In this document: one piece after another, positions 23,549 through 31,800 of the stretch
How positions within the stretch are numbered: position 1 is the stretch's first letter
Layout of the letters: every line of letters starts with the position of its first letter
NCBI RefSeq assembly: GCF_015265435.1
Contig: NZ_JABJWH010000012.1
Span: 25,162-89,161 of the forward strand
Direction of reading: 5' to 3'
Length of the DNA: 64,000 bases
Origin: Alloalcanivorax profundimaris
Lineage (GTDB): Bacteria; Pseudomonadota; Gammaproteobacteria; Pseudomonadales; Alcanivoracaceae
Program-made: the position numbers and the translations under genes
Notes under the pieces: model-generated
What the model saw: only the letters and a program-made list of their open reading frames with translations
What the model was told of the DNA's origin: nothing
Databases searched by the model: none

Positions 23549-25237
23549 ATGAACAGGCAATTCAACCGCTGGGCGCTGGCCCTGGCGGTCGCGGCCGCCC
23601 TGGCCGGACCCGCCCAGGCGCAGACCGGCGACCAGGCGCAAGCGTCGCCGGCCGTGTCCGGCAACACCACCGTGCATCTGATCCGCCTGCTGGTGGAGCA
23701 GGGCGTGATCACCGAGGAGCAGGCCGGGGCTCTGATGGAGCAGGCGCGCCGGGAAGCCCGGGCCGAACAGGAAGCCCGGGAACCGGACGTGCGCGAAGGG
23801 GATGTGCGCGTGCCCTATATTCCGGAAACCGTGCGCGACGGGATCCGCGCCGAGGTCAAGGAAGAGGTGATCACCCAGGCCAAGGAGGAGAACTGGGCGG
23901 CGCCCAACACCTTCCCGGAATGGGTCTCCCGGGTGGAATGGTCCGGCGACGTGCGGGTGCGCAACGAGTCCCGCTTCCGCGCCAACGACAACAGCGACCA
24001 GGTGGCCGATTACCAGGAATGGAACGACACCGAGTACGACATTTCCGTCCCGAACGTCTTTCCACCCTTGTTGAATACCCGTCAGGACCGGGAGAACCTG
24101 CTGCGCGTCCGTGCGCGCTTCGGCCTGGAAGCGGACCTGGGCAAGCAATGGCGCACCGGCCTGCGCCTGGCCACCGGCAGTAGCGACAGTCCGGTGTCCA
24201 CCACCCAGACCCTGGGCGGCGGCCTGAGCAAGAAGGACATCTGGCTGGACCGGGCCTGGATCAGCTGGCACCCGGGGATCTGGACCTTCACCGCCGGCCG
24301 CGCCAAGAACCCCTTCGTCTCCACGGACATTCTTTACTCCGGGGAACTGGGCTTCGACGGCGTCTCGGCGGGCTGGAACGATGTGTCCGTGGGGGAGCAC
24401 GGCGCCTTCTTCGGCACCCTGGGCGCCTTCCCGCTGGGCTACATCTCCGATGACTTCCCGTCCGACGAACAGAACAAGAAAGCCAGCGAGGACAAATGGC
24501 TGTTCGGTGCCCAGCTTGGCATCGACTGGCGCTTCCAGGAGGACCGGCGTTTCCTGGCCGCCCTGGCCTACTACGATTTCGACAATATTCAGGGCCAGCG
24601 TTCGTCCCCGTGCCCCCTCTACGCCGGCTATCAAAGCTGCCGCTCGGACTGGTCGGCGCCGGCCTTCATGCAGAAGGGCAACAGCGTTTTCCTGCTGCGC
24701 GACATCGTTCTCGAACCCGGCAACGAGGCGGACACCGCCATGCCGCAACTGGTGGGCCTGGCGTCGGAGTTCCAGCTCCTCGACATCAACCTGCGCTGGC
24801 GCACGCCCCTGTTCAATGACTATGAGCTGAGCCTGGCGGGTAACTACATCCACAACCTGGCCTACGACGAGGACGAGATGTTCGAGCGCTCGGACGGCCT
24901 GATTCTCAACAACTTCGACACCAACGGCGAACTGGAAAGCGGCGCCGATGCCTGGATGGTGCACGCCGCCTTTGGTGATGATCTGGACCTGGCCCGGGCC
25001 GGCAACTGGCAAGTGTTCTTCGGCTATAAGTACATCGAGCCGGACGCCCTGCCGGATGCCTTCAATGACTCTTCCTTCCATCTCGGTGGTACCAACGCCA
25101 AGGGCTACTTCCTGGGCGGCAGCTATGCGTTCACCCCGGACCTGTCCGCCCGTGGCCGCTGGCTGAGCGCGGAAGAGGTGTATGGGCAACCGCTGGCCAT
25201 CGATGTCCTGCAACTGGAACTCAACGCGCGCTTCTGA
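23549..25237 (+). CDS. putative outer-membrane porin (Porin_5 / putative porin family)
   Basis: A 562-aa outer-membrane protein with signal peptide (to residue 25, AQA), then a helical/coiled segment (about 40-115; LVEQGVITEEQAGALMEQARREAR), and a long beta-barrel with alternating strands (WSGDVRVRNESRFRAND; TFTAGRAKNPFVSTDILYSGELGFDGVSAGW) ending in Phe. The family is poorly characterised. Membership in the exbB-exbD-tonB-tpsB operon suggests that it assists TpsA surface assembly or nutrient entry. AGGAG lies 9-13 nt before the ATG. Confidence 0.82.
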   Translation: MNRQFNRWALALAVAAALAGPAQAQTGDQAQASPAVSGNTTVHLIRLLVEQGVITEEQAGALMEQARREARAEQEAREPDVREGDVRVPYIPETVRDGIRAEVKEEVITQAKEENWAAPNTFPEWVSRVEWSGDVRVRNESRFRANDNSDQVADYQEWNDTEYDISVPNVFPPLLNTRQDRENLLRVRARFGLEADLGKQWRTGLRLATGSSDSPVSTTQTLGGGLSKKDIWLDRAWISWHPGIWTFTAGRAKNPFVSTDILYSGELGFDGVSAGWNDVSVGEHGAFFGTLGAFPLGYISDDFPSDEQNKKASEDKWLFGAQLGIDWRFQEDRRFLAALAYYDFDNIQGQRSSPCPLYAGYQSCRSDWSAPAFMQKGNSVFLLRDIVLEPGNEADTAMPQLVGLASEFQLLDINLRWRTPLFNDYELSLAGNYIHNLAYDEDEMFERSDGLILNNFDTNGELESGADAWMVHAAFGDDLDLARAGNWQVFFGYKYIEPDALPDAFNDSSFHLGGTNAKGYFLGGSYAFTPDLSARGRWLSAEEVYGQPLAIDVLQLELNARF

Positions 25238-25258
25238 GCGGCGCGCGGGAGGAATGTC

Positions 25259-25957
25259 ATGAACAAAACACAAGAGCCGTCGAAAGTGTTGAAAGCGCCA
25301 CGCCGTGGCGGCGCTCTGATGCTGGCGGGCCTGTTGCTGGCGCTCAGCCTGCCGGCCATCGCGCAGACCGACCAGAGCCTGGAACAGCGGCTGCGCGCGG
25401 AACTGCGCAACACCCGCCAGGAGTTGCAGACGCTGCGTTCCAACCAGGCGCGACTTGAGAACCGGGTGAGCCAGGCGGAAGCGGAACGGCAGGCGGCGCT
25501 GGATCAACTGGCGGCCCTGCGCGGTCGCCTCGAGGCCAGCCAGGGCCGGCTGGAGAGCCAGCAACGGGCCAGCCGTGGCCGTCTCGCCGAAAGCCGCCAG
25601 CAGAACCAGAAGGTGCGCGCCGCCTACGACGAACTGCTGGAAATGGCCCGTGACAAGGAGGCGCAACGGCGGCAACTGGCCCAGCGCGCCCAGGCCCAGG
25701 CGGACGCCCTGGAAACCTGCGTGGCCCGCAATGACGCCCTGTTCAAGGCCGGCCGGGAAATCCTGGACGCCTACGAAAGCCTGGGCGCCGGCAGCCTGTT
25801 CCGCATGCGCCAGCCGTTGGCGGCGTCGGCGCGGGTGGAGTTCGAGAACCGGGCCCAGGACTTCGGCGACCGCCTCTACAACAACCAGGTGGGGGCGACG
25901 GCGCCGGAGGATCAGCCGACCCCGTCCCAATCCGAGGAGCGAGATTCCAATGAGTGA
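25259..25957 (+). CDS. periplasmic coiled-coil protein of unknown function
   Basis: A 232-aa protein: N-terminal signal or anchor (about 20-36, LMLAGLLLALSLPAIAQ), then an uninterrupted Glu/Gln/Arg/Leu-rich coiled coil (about 38-150), a single Cys (ETCVARND), and a Pro/Glu tail. No enzyme motif. Position after the porin gene and an 8-nt overlap with the next gene place it in the tpsB operon; it may be a periplasmic scaffold or chaperone. Confidence 0.78.
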   Translation: MNKTQEPSKVLKAPRRGGALMLAGLLLALSLPAIAQTDQSLEQRLRAELRNTRQELQTLRSNQARLENRVSQAEAERQAALDQLAALRGRLEASQGRLESQQRASRGRLAESRQQNQKVRAAYDELLEMARDKEAQRRQLAQRAQAQADALETCVARNDALFKAGREILDAYESLGAGSLFRMRQPLAASARVEFENRAQDFGDRLYNNQVGATAPEDQPTPSQSEERDSNE

Positions 25958-26414
25958 TGCAACCCCGATAATCGACAGCGTGACCCTCGGCGACCTGGCC
26001 GAGTTGCTCCGGGAAGCTGGTTACCGCACCAACGAAAGCGAGCAAAACGGCCTGCGCCAGTTGCTCAGCGCCAGCCAGGGCGTGGGCTTCGCGGTACGCC
26101 CCGGTAACCCCCAGGTGGAGGATGCGGAGCGGCTGCTGGACTTTACCCTCAGCTGCGCCCTGCGCATCGATGGCGTACTGCCGGAGGGCATGGTGGCCAC
26201 CTGGAACCGGAGTAAGCGGTTCGGCCGCCTCGGTCAGCAGGGCGATTTTCTGGTGCTGGAGATGGACGTGCTGGTGGCCGGCGGCGTTAGCCGCGGGCAC
26301 CTGCGTACCAGCGTGGAACTGTGGGACCGGCTGATGCGCGAGCTGTTGCTGTATCTGCGCAATTACCGGGCCCCGGAACAGGACGCCGAGGCCGGAGAGC
26401 CCGCCGCTAGCTGA
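25950..26414 (+). CDS. YbjN-domain / type III chaperone-like small protein
   Basis: A 154-aa acidic protein without a signal sequence. The pattern LGDLAELLREAGYRTN, GVGFAVRP, DFTLSCALRIDGVLPEGMVATWNRSKRFGRLGQQGDFLVLEMDVLV matches the YbjN/DUF1790 fold, related to secretion chaperones. It may hold TpsA or another exported partner in the cytoplasm; that is inference. It ends convergently with the FecR gene (8-nt overlap of the stops), marking the end of the plus-strand operon begun at tpsB. Confidence 0.78.
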   Translation: MSDATPIIDSVTLGDLAELLREAGYRTNESEQNGLRQLLSASQGVGFAVRPGNPQVEDAERLLDFTLSCALRIDGVLPEGMVATWNRSKRFGRLGQQGDFLVLEMDVLVAGGVSRGHLRTSVELWDRLMRELLLYLRNYRAPEQDAEAGEPAAS

Positions 26415-27381
26415 TGATCAACACGCCGCCGGGCAGGTCGCGCACGGTGGCGCCCCGGACTTCGCGGACCAGGGCCGCGAAGTCCTCCAGCCGGTCCAGG
26501 GACAGATAGGCCTGCACCGGAGTGCGGCCCAGGGCCTCGTCCATCAGCAGAATGCGGCCCGGCCGGTAGCGATTCACTTCCTCCACCACCGACGCCAGCG
26601 GTGTGCCATCGAACACCAGAATGCGCTGGCGCCAGGCACTCACCCTTTGCGGGTCCACCGCCGTGACCCCGGTCAGACGGGTTTCGTTATAGACCACCTG
26701 CTGGGCCGGCCGCAGCCGCGAGCGGTCGCGGCCATGGGCCACGGTGATTTCCCCCATCAGGCAGGTTACCCGCACCCGGTCGTCGGTGTAGCGCACATTG
26801 AAGCGCGCGCCGCGGGCTTCAACGTGGCCGTTGCCGGCGCTTACCGTGAAGCGGGCCGGCGTGTCCGGCAGCGTGGTCACCTCGGTTTCGCCGCCGCGCA
26901 GCACCAGGCCGGTGACGGCGCCGTCCCGGCGCTGCAGATCCACCCGGGTGCGGGTGTTGAGTTGCACGGTGGCGGTGTCCGGCAGCACCACCTCGCGTTG
27001 CTCGCCGGTGGCGGTCCAAAGATCGGCGGTGAGCACCTCGGCGCCGGGCCACAGGTCCAGGGGCGAGCGCATCACCACCCAGCCGGCGCAGGCCGCGGCG
27101 GCGCCGCCGAGAAAGGCGCGCCGGCTGAGCCCCGGCCGGCGCCGCTCTTCCAGGCGCGTGACGTTGTCGGGCCGCGATCGCGCCGCCTCGCCCATGCCGC
27201 TCCAGACCCGCCGGCAGTGGGAGAAGGCGCGGGCGTGTTCCGCACTGCGCGCGCACCATTCCCGGAAGGCATCGCCGTCGGCGGCGGTGGCGCGACCGGA
27301 TTCGAGAAGAATCAGCCATTCCCGGGCTTCACGCTGGATCCGGTCGCGGTCCCTGGCGCCGGCGCGGGAGGAATCATGCAT
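26407..27381 (-). CDS. FecR-family anti-sigma factor
   Basis: A 324-aa regulator with an N-terminal cytoplasmic DUF4880 anti-sigma segment (REWLILLESGRATAADGDAFREWCARSAEHARAFSHC), a membrane helix (about 85-102, FLGGAAAACAGWVVM), a FecR domain (TATGEQREVVLPDTATVQLNTRTRV; VRVTCLMGEITVAH) and a C-terminal STN-like/DUF4974 part. It should hold the ECF sigma factor encoded upstream until a signal arrives from the STN protein. ATG 27381 lies two bases after the sigma stop; an overlapping GTG (27387) is an alternative. VreR-like in a PUMA3-like arrangement. Confidence 0.87.
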   Translation of the reverse strand: MHDSSRAGARDRDRIQREAREWLILLESGRATAADGDAFREWCARSAEHARAFSHCRRVWSGMGEAARSRPDNVTRLEERRRPGLSRRAFLGGAAAACAGWVVMRSPLDLWPGAEVLTADLWTATGEQREVVLPDTATVQLNTRTRVDLQRRDGAVTGLVLRGGETEVTTLPDTPARFTVSAGNGHVEARGARFNVRYTDDRVRVTCLMGEITVAHGRDRSRLRPAQQVVYNETRLTGVTAVDPQRVSAWRQRILVFDGTPLASVVEEVNRYRPGRILLMDEALGRTPVQAYLSLDRLEDFAALVREVRGATVRDLPGGVLIIS

Positions 27382-27383
27382 GA

Positions 27384-27929
27384 TCACGGGGACTCTTTCC
27401 GTTTCGGGCCGAACCGCTGAATGTACTCGCGGTCCAGACGCTGACAACAATACTCCAGGCCGGCGCGCAATTCCTTTTCCACGGTCCGCAGGGACACGCC
27501 ATGATGCCGGGCGATGTCCGCGTGGGGAGTATCCTCCAGCCGCGCGGCGGTAACGATGGCGCGGCGCCGCCGGGGCAGCTCCGCCAGAGCGCGCCGGAAC
27601 AGCTCGATCTCCTGTTCGCCCAGGGCTTCCCGGGCCGGATCGGCCATCTCGTCGGCCATGGCGTAGAGATCTTCCACCTCGTCCAGATTCATAACCCGGG
27701 CCTGTTTGCGTCGTTGTTCCTCGGCCACGTTCAAGGCGATGCGGAACACATAGGCCGCCGGGTGGCGCACCACGGTGCCGTCGCGCAGGGTCTCGATGCG
27801 CAGCCAGGTTTCGTGCAGGGCGTCCTCGGCCAGTTGCGGTGAGCCCAGACGCTGGCGCAGGCGTTGCCGCAGTTCGTCGTAACGCAGCAGGAACAGATCC
27901 CGCAGCGGCTGATGCAGGGTATCCGGCAC
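27384..27929 (-). CDS. ECF sigma factor (FecI-like, VreI-like)
   Basis: A 181-aa sigma-70-family protein. Region 2 spans LRDLFLLRYDELRQRLRQRLGSPQLAEDALHETWLRIE and the AYVFRIALNVAEEQRRKQ helix. Region 4 is FRRALAELPRRRRAIVTAARLEDTPHADIARHHGVSLRTVEKEL, a clear helix-turn-helix. The start is a GTG at 27929 with GGGAGGG seven bases upstream, two bases after the STN gene stop. It is the likely reader of the CGGT-N17-GTCT promoters before tpsB and tpsA, in concert with FecR and the STN protein. Confidence 0.9.
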   Translation of the reverse strand: MPDTLHQPLRDLFLLRYDELRQRLRQRLGSPQLAEDALHETWLRIETLRDGTVVRHPAAYVFRIALNVAEEQRRKQARVMNLDEVEDLYAMADEMADPAREALGEQEIELFRRALAELPRRRRAIVTAARLEDTPHADIARHHGVSLRTVEKELRAGLEYCCQRLDREYIQRFGPKRKESP

Positions 27930-27931
27930 GG

Positions 27932-28609
27932 TCAGCCCTCCCGCCGGCCGGCGCAGGGCGCGGCCTCGTCGGAGGGCGTGATCAGCACCGTCACCGGGTT
28001 GGGCTGGCCGGCGGGCGGCGGCGCCAACTGGCTGCCCAGCAGGCCGTCGCGGATGGTGTCGCCCCAGCGCGGCGCGTCCTCGGAATCGAGCACATGGACT
28101 TTTTCCACCCGGCCCCGGGGGGAAATCCACAGCTGCACCGCCACCCGCACCCGGCCAAGCTGGTCGCCGAGCCGGTCGCACAGCCGTTCGCTGAAGTGCC
28201 GCCGCAGGGCGGTGGCATAGGCGGGTGCCACCCGCGCCGGGGCAGGGGGGGCGTCGCCGTTCTCGCCGCCGTTGTCCTGGCGCACCAGGGTCAGGGCGGA
28301 TTCGCCGATGCGCCGGGCCCGCAGGCCGGTTCCGGCGAGCAGCCCGCTCAGCGCCGCCATGGCGGTGAAGTGGCCGCGCACGGCGCCGGATTGTTTGTCG
28401 CGGGTAAGATCACTGGTTACCAAAATCGACACCCCCGTTTGTTCGCTGAATCGCTCAAGCGCGCGGGACAAGGGCTGCGCCGGCAGGTCGAAGTCTTGCT
28501 CGCCGGTGTCGCCGAACGCCGCCATCCCCAAACACAGAAACCCCACCGCCATCAGCCGGCCCACACGGCGGGCTGCAACCCAACAACGTTTATCGGCGGC
28601 TCTGGCCAC
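27932..28609 (-). CDS. STN-domain signalling protein with TonB_C-like C-terminus (VreA-like)
   Basis: A 225-aa exported protein. The basic N-terminus and hydrophobic stretch (about 17-32) act as signal peptide; an STN domain follows (about 38-100; FDLPAQPLSRALERFSEQTGVSILVTSDLT and LSGLLAGTGLRARRIGESALTLV). The C-terminal half (about 130-215; YATALRRHFSERLCDRLGDQLGRVRVAVQLWISPRGRVEKVHVLDSED) resembles the TonB C-terminal domain. There is no beta-barrel, so it is not a TonB-dependent receptor; this architecture is what I recall of VreA in P. aeruginosa. It would pass a periplasmic cue to FecR and hence the sigma factor. Start is GTG; ribosome site poor. Confidence 0.82.
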   Translation of the reverse strand: MARAADKRCWVAARRVGRLMAVGFLCLGMAAFGDTGEQDFDLPAQPLSRALERFSEQTGVSILVTSDLTRDKQSGAVRGHFTAMAALSGLLAGTGLRARRIGESALTLVRQDNGGENGDAPPAPARVAPAYATALRRHFSERLCDRLGDQLGRVRVAVQLWISPRGRVEKVHVLDSEDAPRWGDTIRDGLLGSQLAPPPAGQPNPVTVLITPSDEAAPCAGRREG

Positions 28610-28652
28610 GGCCCAAAAGTCTTTTCATTAATCGGGAAGCACAACTGATATG

Positions 28653-28670
28653 AATGCGCAATTTCGCATT
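28653..28670. promoter_or_regulatory. 18-bp near-perfect palindrome upstream of the STN-sigma-FecR operon
   Basis: AATGCGCAATTTCGCATT, with 6-bp arms AATGCG and CGCATT plus symmetric flanks of the centre. It lies 44-61 nt upstream of the STN gene start and 207 nt upstream of tpsA. It does not match a Fur or Pho box well. A dimeric regulator site is the reading; the protein is unknown. Confidence 0.4.
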
Positions 28671-28758
28671 ATGGCCGTCTTTTGTGGCGGAAATATTTCA
28701 CGGCGAAAGAAAAAGTGCCCGGGCCGGCGGGGTGGCACGGCGCGGCCACGCCGGTTTT

Positions 28759-28806
28759 ATGAATTTTCCATGAAATCGGTTCAATCGGCGGCTTCCCGGA
28801 ACGTCT
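28759..28806 (+). promoter_or_regulatory. composite promoter element, copy 3, upstream of tpsA
   Basis: ATGAATTTTCCATGAAAT at 28759-28776 (16 of 18 identical to copy 1), then exactly 26 nt, then GTCT at 28803-28806 (context AACGTCTA). On the minus strand the motif reads ATTTCAT-GGAA-AATTCAT. Predicted start near 28813, about 64 nt before the tpsA ATG. The CGGT element of copies 1 and 2 is not kept at the same offset. Because it lies between divergent units, the Pho-like motif could also act on the STN-sigma-FecR operon. Confidence 0.57.
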
Positions 28807-28876
28807 ATGCCAAGTAACCCGGCGACCATTGAAACAACGCCGGTGCATTTCCCGTCCGCGTTGAGAGAGTCAATCC

Positions 28877-31800
28877 ATGAAGCTGAAGCATGCCGCCCCG
28901 TCGACGTCGCCGGCGAACCGTTCCGGCGCCGCCCCCTTCGCCGTTAAACCCCTGGCCCGTGCCGTGGCCGTGGTGCTGGCGATGGGCTCCGTCACCCTGG
29001 CGGAAGCCGGCCCGCGGGTGATGGGCTCCGACTGGATGGCCGCCAAGGCGGCGGCGCGAGCCTCGGCGCAGGCCGCCGCCACCGCCGGCGGTCGACACAG
29101 CGGCGGGGTGCGGACCCTGGCGGAACAACGCGCGGCGCAGAAGCTCAAGCATTCCCTGGACAACCTGCGGCGCACCGCCAATACCCTGGCCGCGCAACGG
29201 GCCGCCCAGGAGGCCGCCCGGGAAGCGGCCCGGCAGGCCGCCTCGGGGATTCCCGATGGCCTTGCCGACGGCGGCCTCAAGGTGGACACCAATCCAGGCA
29301 CCGCCGGCTGGCACAACGCGGACGCGCCCACCCAGGTGAGCAGCGACGGCCACATCACGGTGACCGTGAAGCAGACCGGCGACAAGGCGATCCTCAACTG
29401 GGAGACCTTCAACGTCAGCCGCGACACCACCGTGGACTTCCAGCAGCAGTCCAACTGGGCGGCCTTGAACCGGGTCAATGATCCCCAGGCCCGGCCCAGC
29501 CAGATCCAGGGGCGCATTCAGGGCGAAGGCACGGTGATGATCGCCAACCGCAACGGCGTGGTGTTCAGCGGCACCAGCCAGGTCAACGCGCGCAACCTGG
29601 TGGCCGCCGCCGCCGACATCAGCGACGAACAATTCCGCGAACGGGGTATCTACTTCGATGAGGAGGGCACCCAGCCGGTGTTCACCGATGCCGCCGGCGA
29701 CATCGACATCCAGGCGGGCGCGCGCATCACCACGCGGGCGCCGGGCACCAGCACCCAGGGCGGCGGTTACGCCATGTTCCTGGGGCGCAGCGTCAACAAC
29801 GGCGGTGAGATCGTCACCGACCGGGGCCAGACTACCCTGGCCGCCGGTGACGACTTCTATATCCGCAAGGGGCAGGGCACCGAACAGAACACCGCCTCCA
29901 CCACCCGGGGCAACGAAGTGGCCACCTCCCTGGATGTCGGCAGCGACGCCGGCCAGGTCACCAACGAAGGCCTGATCCTGTCCCCGGAGGGTGACATCAC
30001 CCTCACCGGTCACGACGTGCGCCAGCAAGGGGTGGCCGTGGCGACCACCAGCGTGGACGCCCGCGGCACGGTGCACCTGCTCAATGCCGCCAGCGACGCC
30101 GAAGGCAGCGTCACCCTGGGCGCGGACAGCGTCACAGCCGTGCTCATCGACGAGGACAGCGGCACCGCCACGGACAGCCGCCGCCAGCAGCTTATCGAGG
30201 AATCCGCGGACCAGGACCTGCTCCGCGACGAGATGACCGACGGCCATTTCGACAACCTGGCGGATCTGCCGGACCGTCGTGACCAGTCCCGGGTGGAGAT
30301 CGTCTCCGGCGGCGACGTGATCTTCGAGAAGGACTCCCTCACCCAGGCCACCGGCGGCCAGATCGCCGTGGCCGCCGAGGATCGGGTGCGCCTGGAAACC
30401 GGTGCCGAAGTGGATGTCTCTGGTGCCGTGGGCGTACGCGTGGCCATGGAAGCCAACAACGTCCTGGTGAACGTGCAAAGCAACGAACTGCGCGACTCGC
30501 CCATCAACCGGGACGACGACGGCCTCAAGAACGAGGACATCTGGATCGACCGCCGCGAACTGATCCTGGTGCCCGCCGGCACCGGTGGCTATGAAGAAGA
30601 CCGCTGGTACACCGCCGGCGGCCTGCTGGAAGTGAGCGGCTACCTGGACACCCGCGAACACTCCGCCCGGGAATGGGCCGCCGCCGGTGGCACCGTGCGC
30701 CTGCACGGCGACGCCGTGATCAGCCAGAGCGGCTCCAGCGTCAACCTGTCCGGCGGCACCCTCAACGTGGCCGGCGGCTATGTGCGCCAGACCTGGCTGA
30801 TGGGCGCCGACGGTCGCGTCTACAACGCCGCCAACGCCCCCGGTTATATGCGCTACACCGGGGTCTACCGGGGCTACCAGCGCCACAGCGAACGCTGGGG
30901 CCAGACCGACGGCTACTACAACCCGGCGGTGGTCCGCGAACAACGGGTGGAAAACGGCTACGTCACCGGCCGCGACGCCGGCCAGCTCATCGTCAGCGCG
31001 CCCACCGCCGTTCTTGACGGCGATATCGACGCCAGCGTCTACAACGGCGAACGCCAGGACCGCGCCCGCGACGCCGGCCTGGACGGCTACCAGCAAGCCC
31101 AGAACAGCGTCGCCCTCGGCGGCCGCCTGCTGCTCGGCCGCTACGGCGTGCAGGGACTCGCCGGCGGCTTCGAATCCGACGTGCGCATCGGCGACTTCGA
31201 CGCCATCGCCGACCAGCTCGACCGGGACGCGGAACTCGGCGAGCGCTTGAACACCGTCTGGCTGGATGCCGAACACCTCAACCAGCAGGGTCTGGGCGGC
31301 GTGGACCTGGTGTCGGCCGGCGCCATCCGTGTGGACAACGACCTGGCCGTCACCCCGGGCGGCTACGTCCGCCTGGCCTCCGGCCAGGTGGACGTGGATG
31401 GCACCGTTACCGCGCGTGGCGGTGACATTACGCTGACCAATATTCTCGAGGCGTACAACAACACCGGTTCCCTGGTGCGTACCGCCCTGGAAGGCGCGGA
31501 CGGCGAAACCCGGATGCGCCTGGGCGCTGAAGGCTTCCTGGATGCCCGGGGCCTGTGGAGCAATCAGCGCCGTGAACCATTCCGGGCTTCCCTGGCGCAC
31601 CGCGATGGCGGTCGCGTCCAGGTCCTGTCCAGCCAGGATGTCACCCTGGAGTTGGGCAGCCGCATCGATGTTTCCTCCGGCGGCGCCGTGGACGCCGACG
31701 GCGAACTGATGGGCGGCCGTGGCGGCGACATCACCCTGAGCGCCGCCACCACCGTCAATGAAAACAGCGGCACGCCGCGGAGCGGTGTGCTGACCCTGGA

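Noticed and set aside
23330..25930. Long minus-strand open frame (over 860 codons) opposite the TonB, porin and coiled-coil genes
   Set aside because: It is antisense to well-supported genes, has His/Ala/Gly/Val-biased composition typical of GC-rich shadow frames, and has no ribosome site or family match.
28653..28670. Fur box before the signalling operon
   Set aside because: The palindrome has AATGCG arms and lacks the GATAAT units of a Fur site.
28805..31600. Long minus-strand open frame opposite the start of tpsA
   Set aside because: Same shadow-frame composition; the plus-strand TPS domain is unmistakable.
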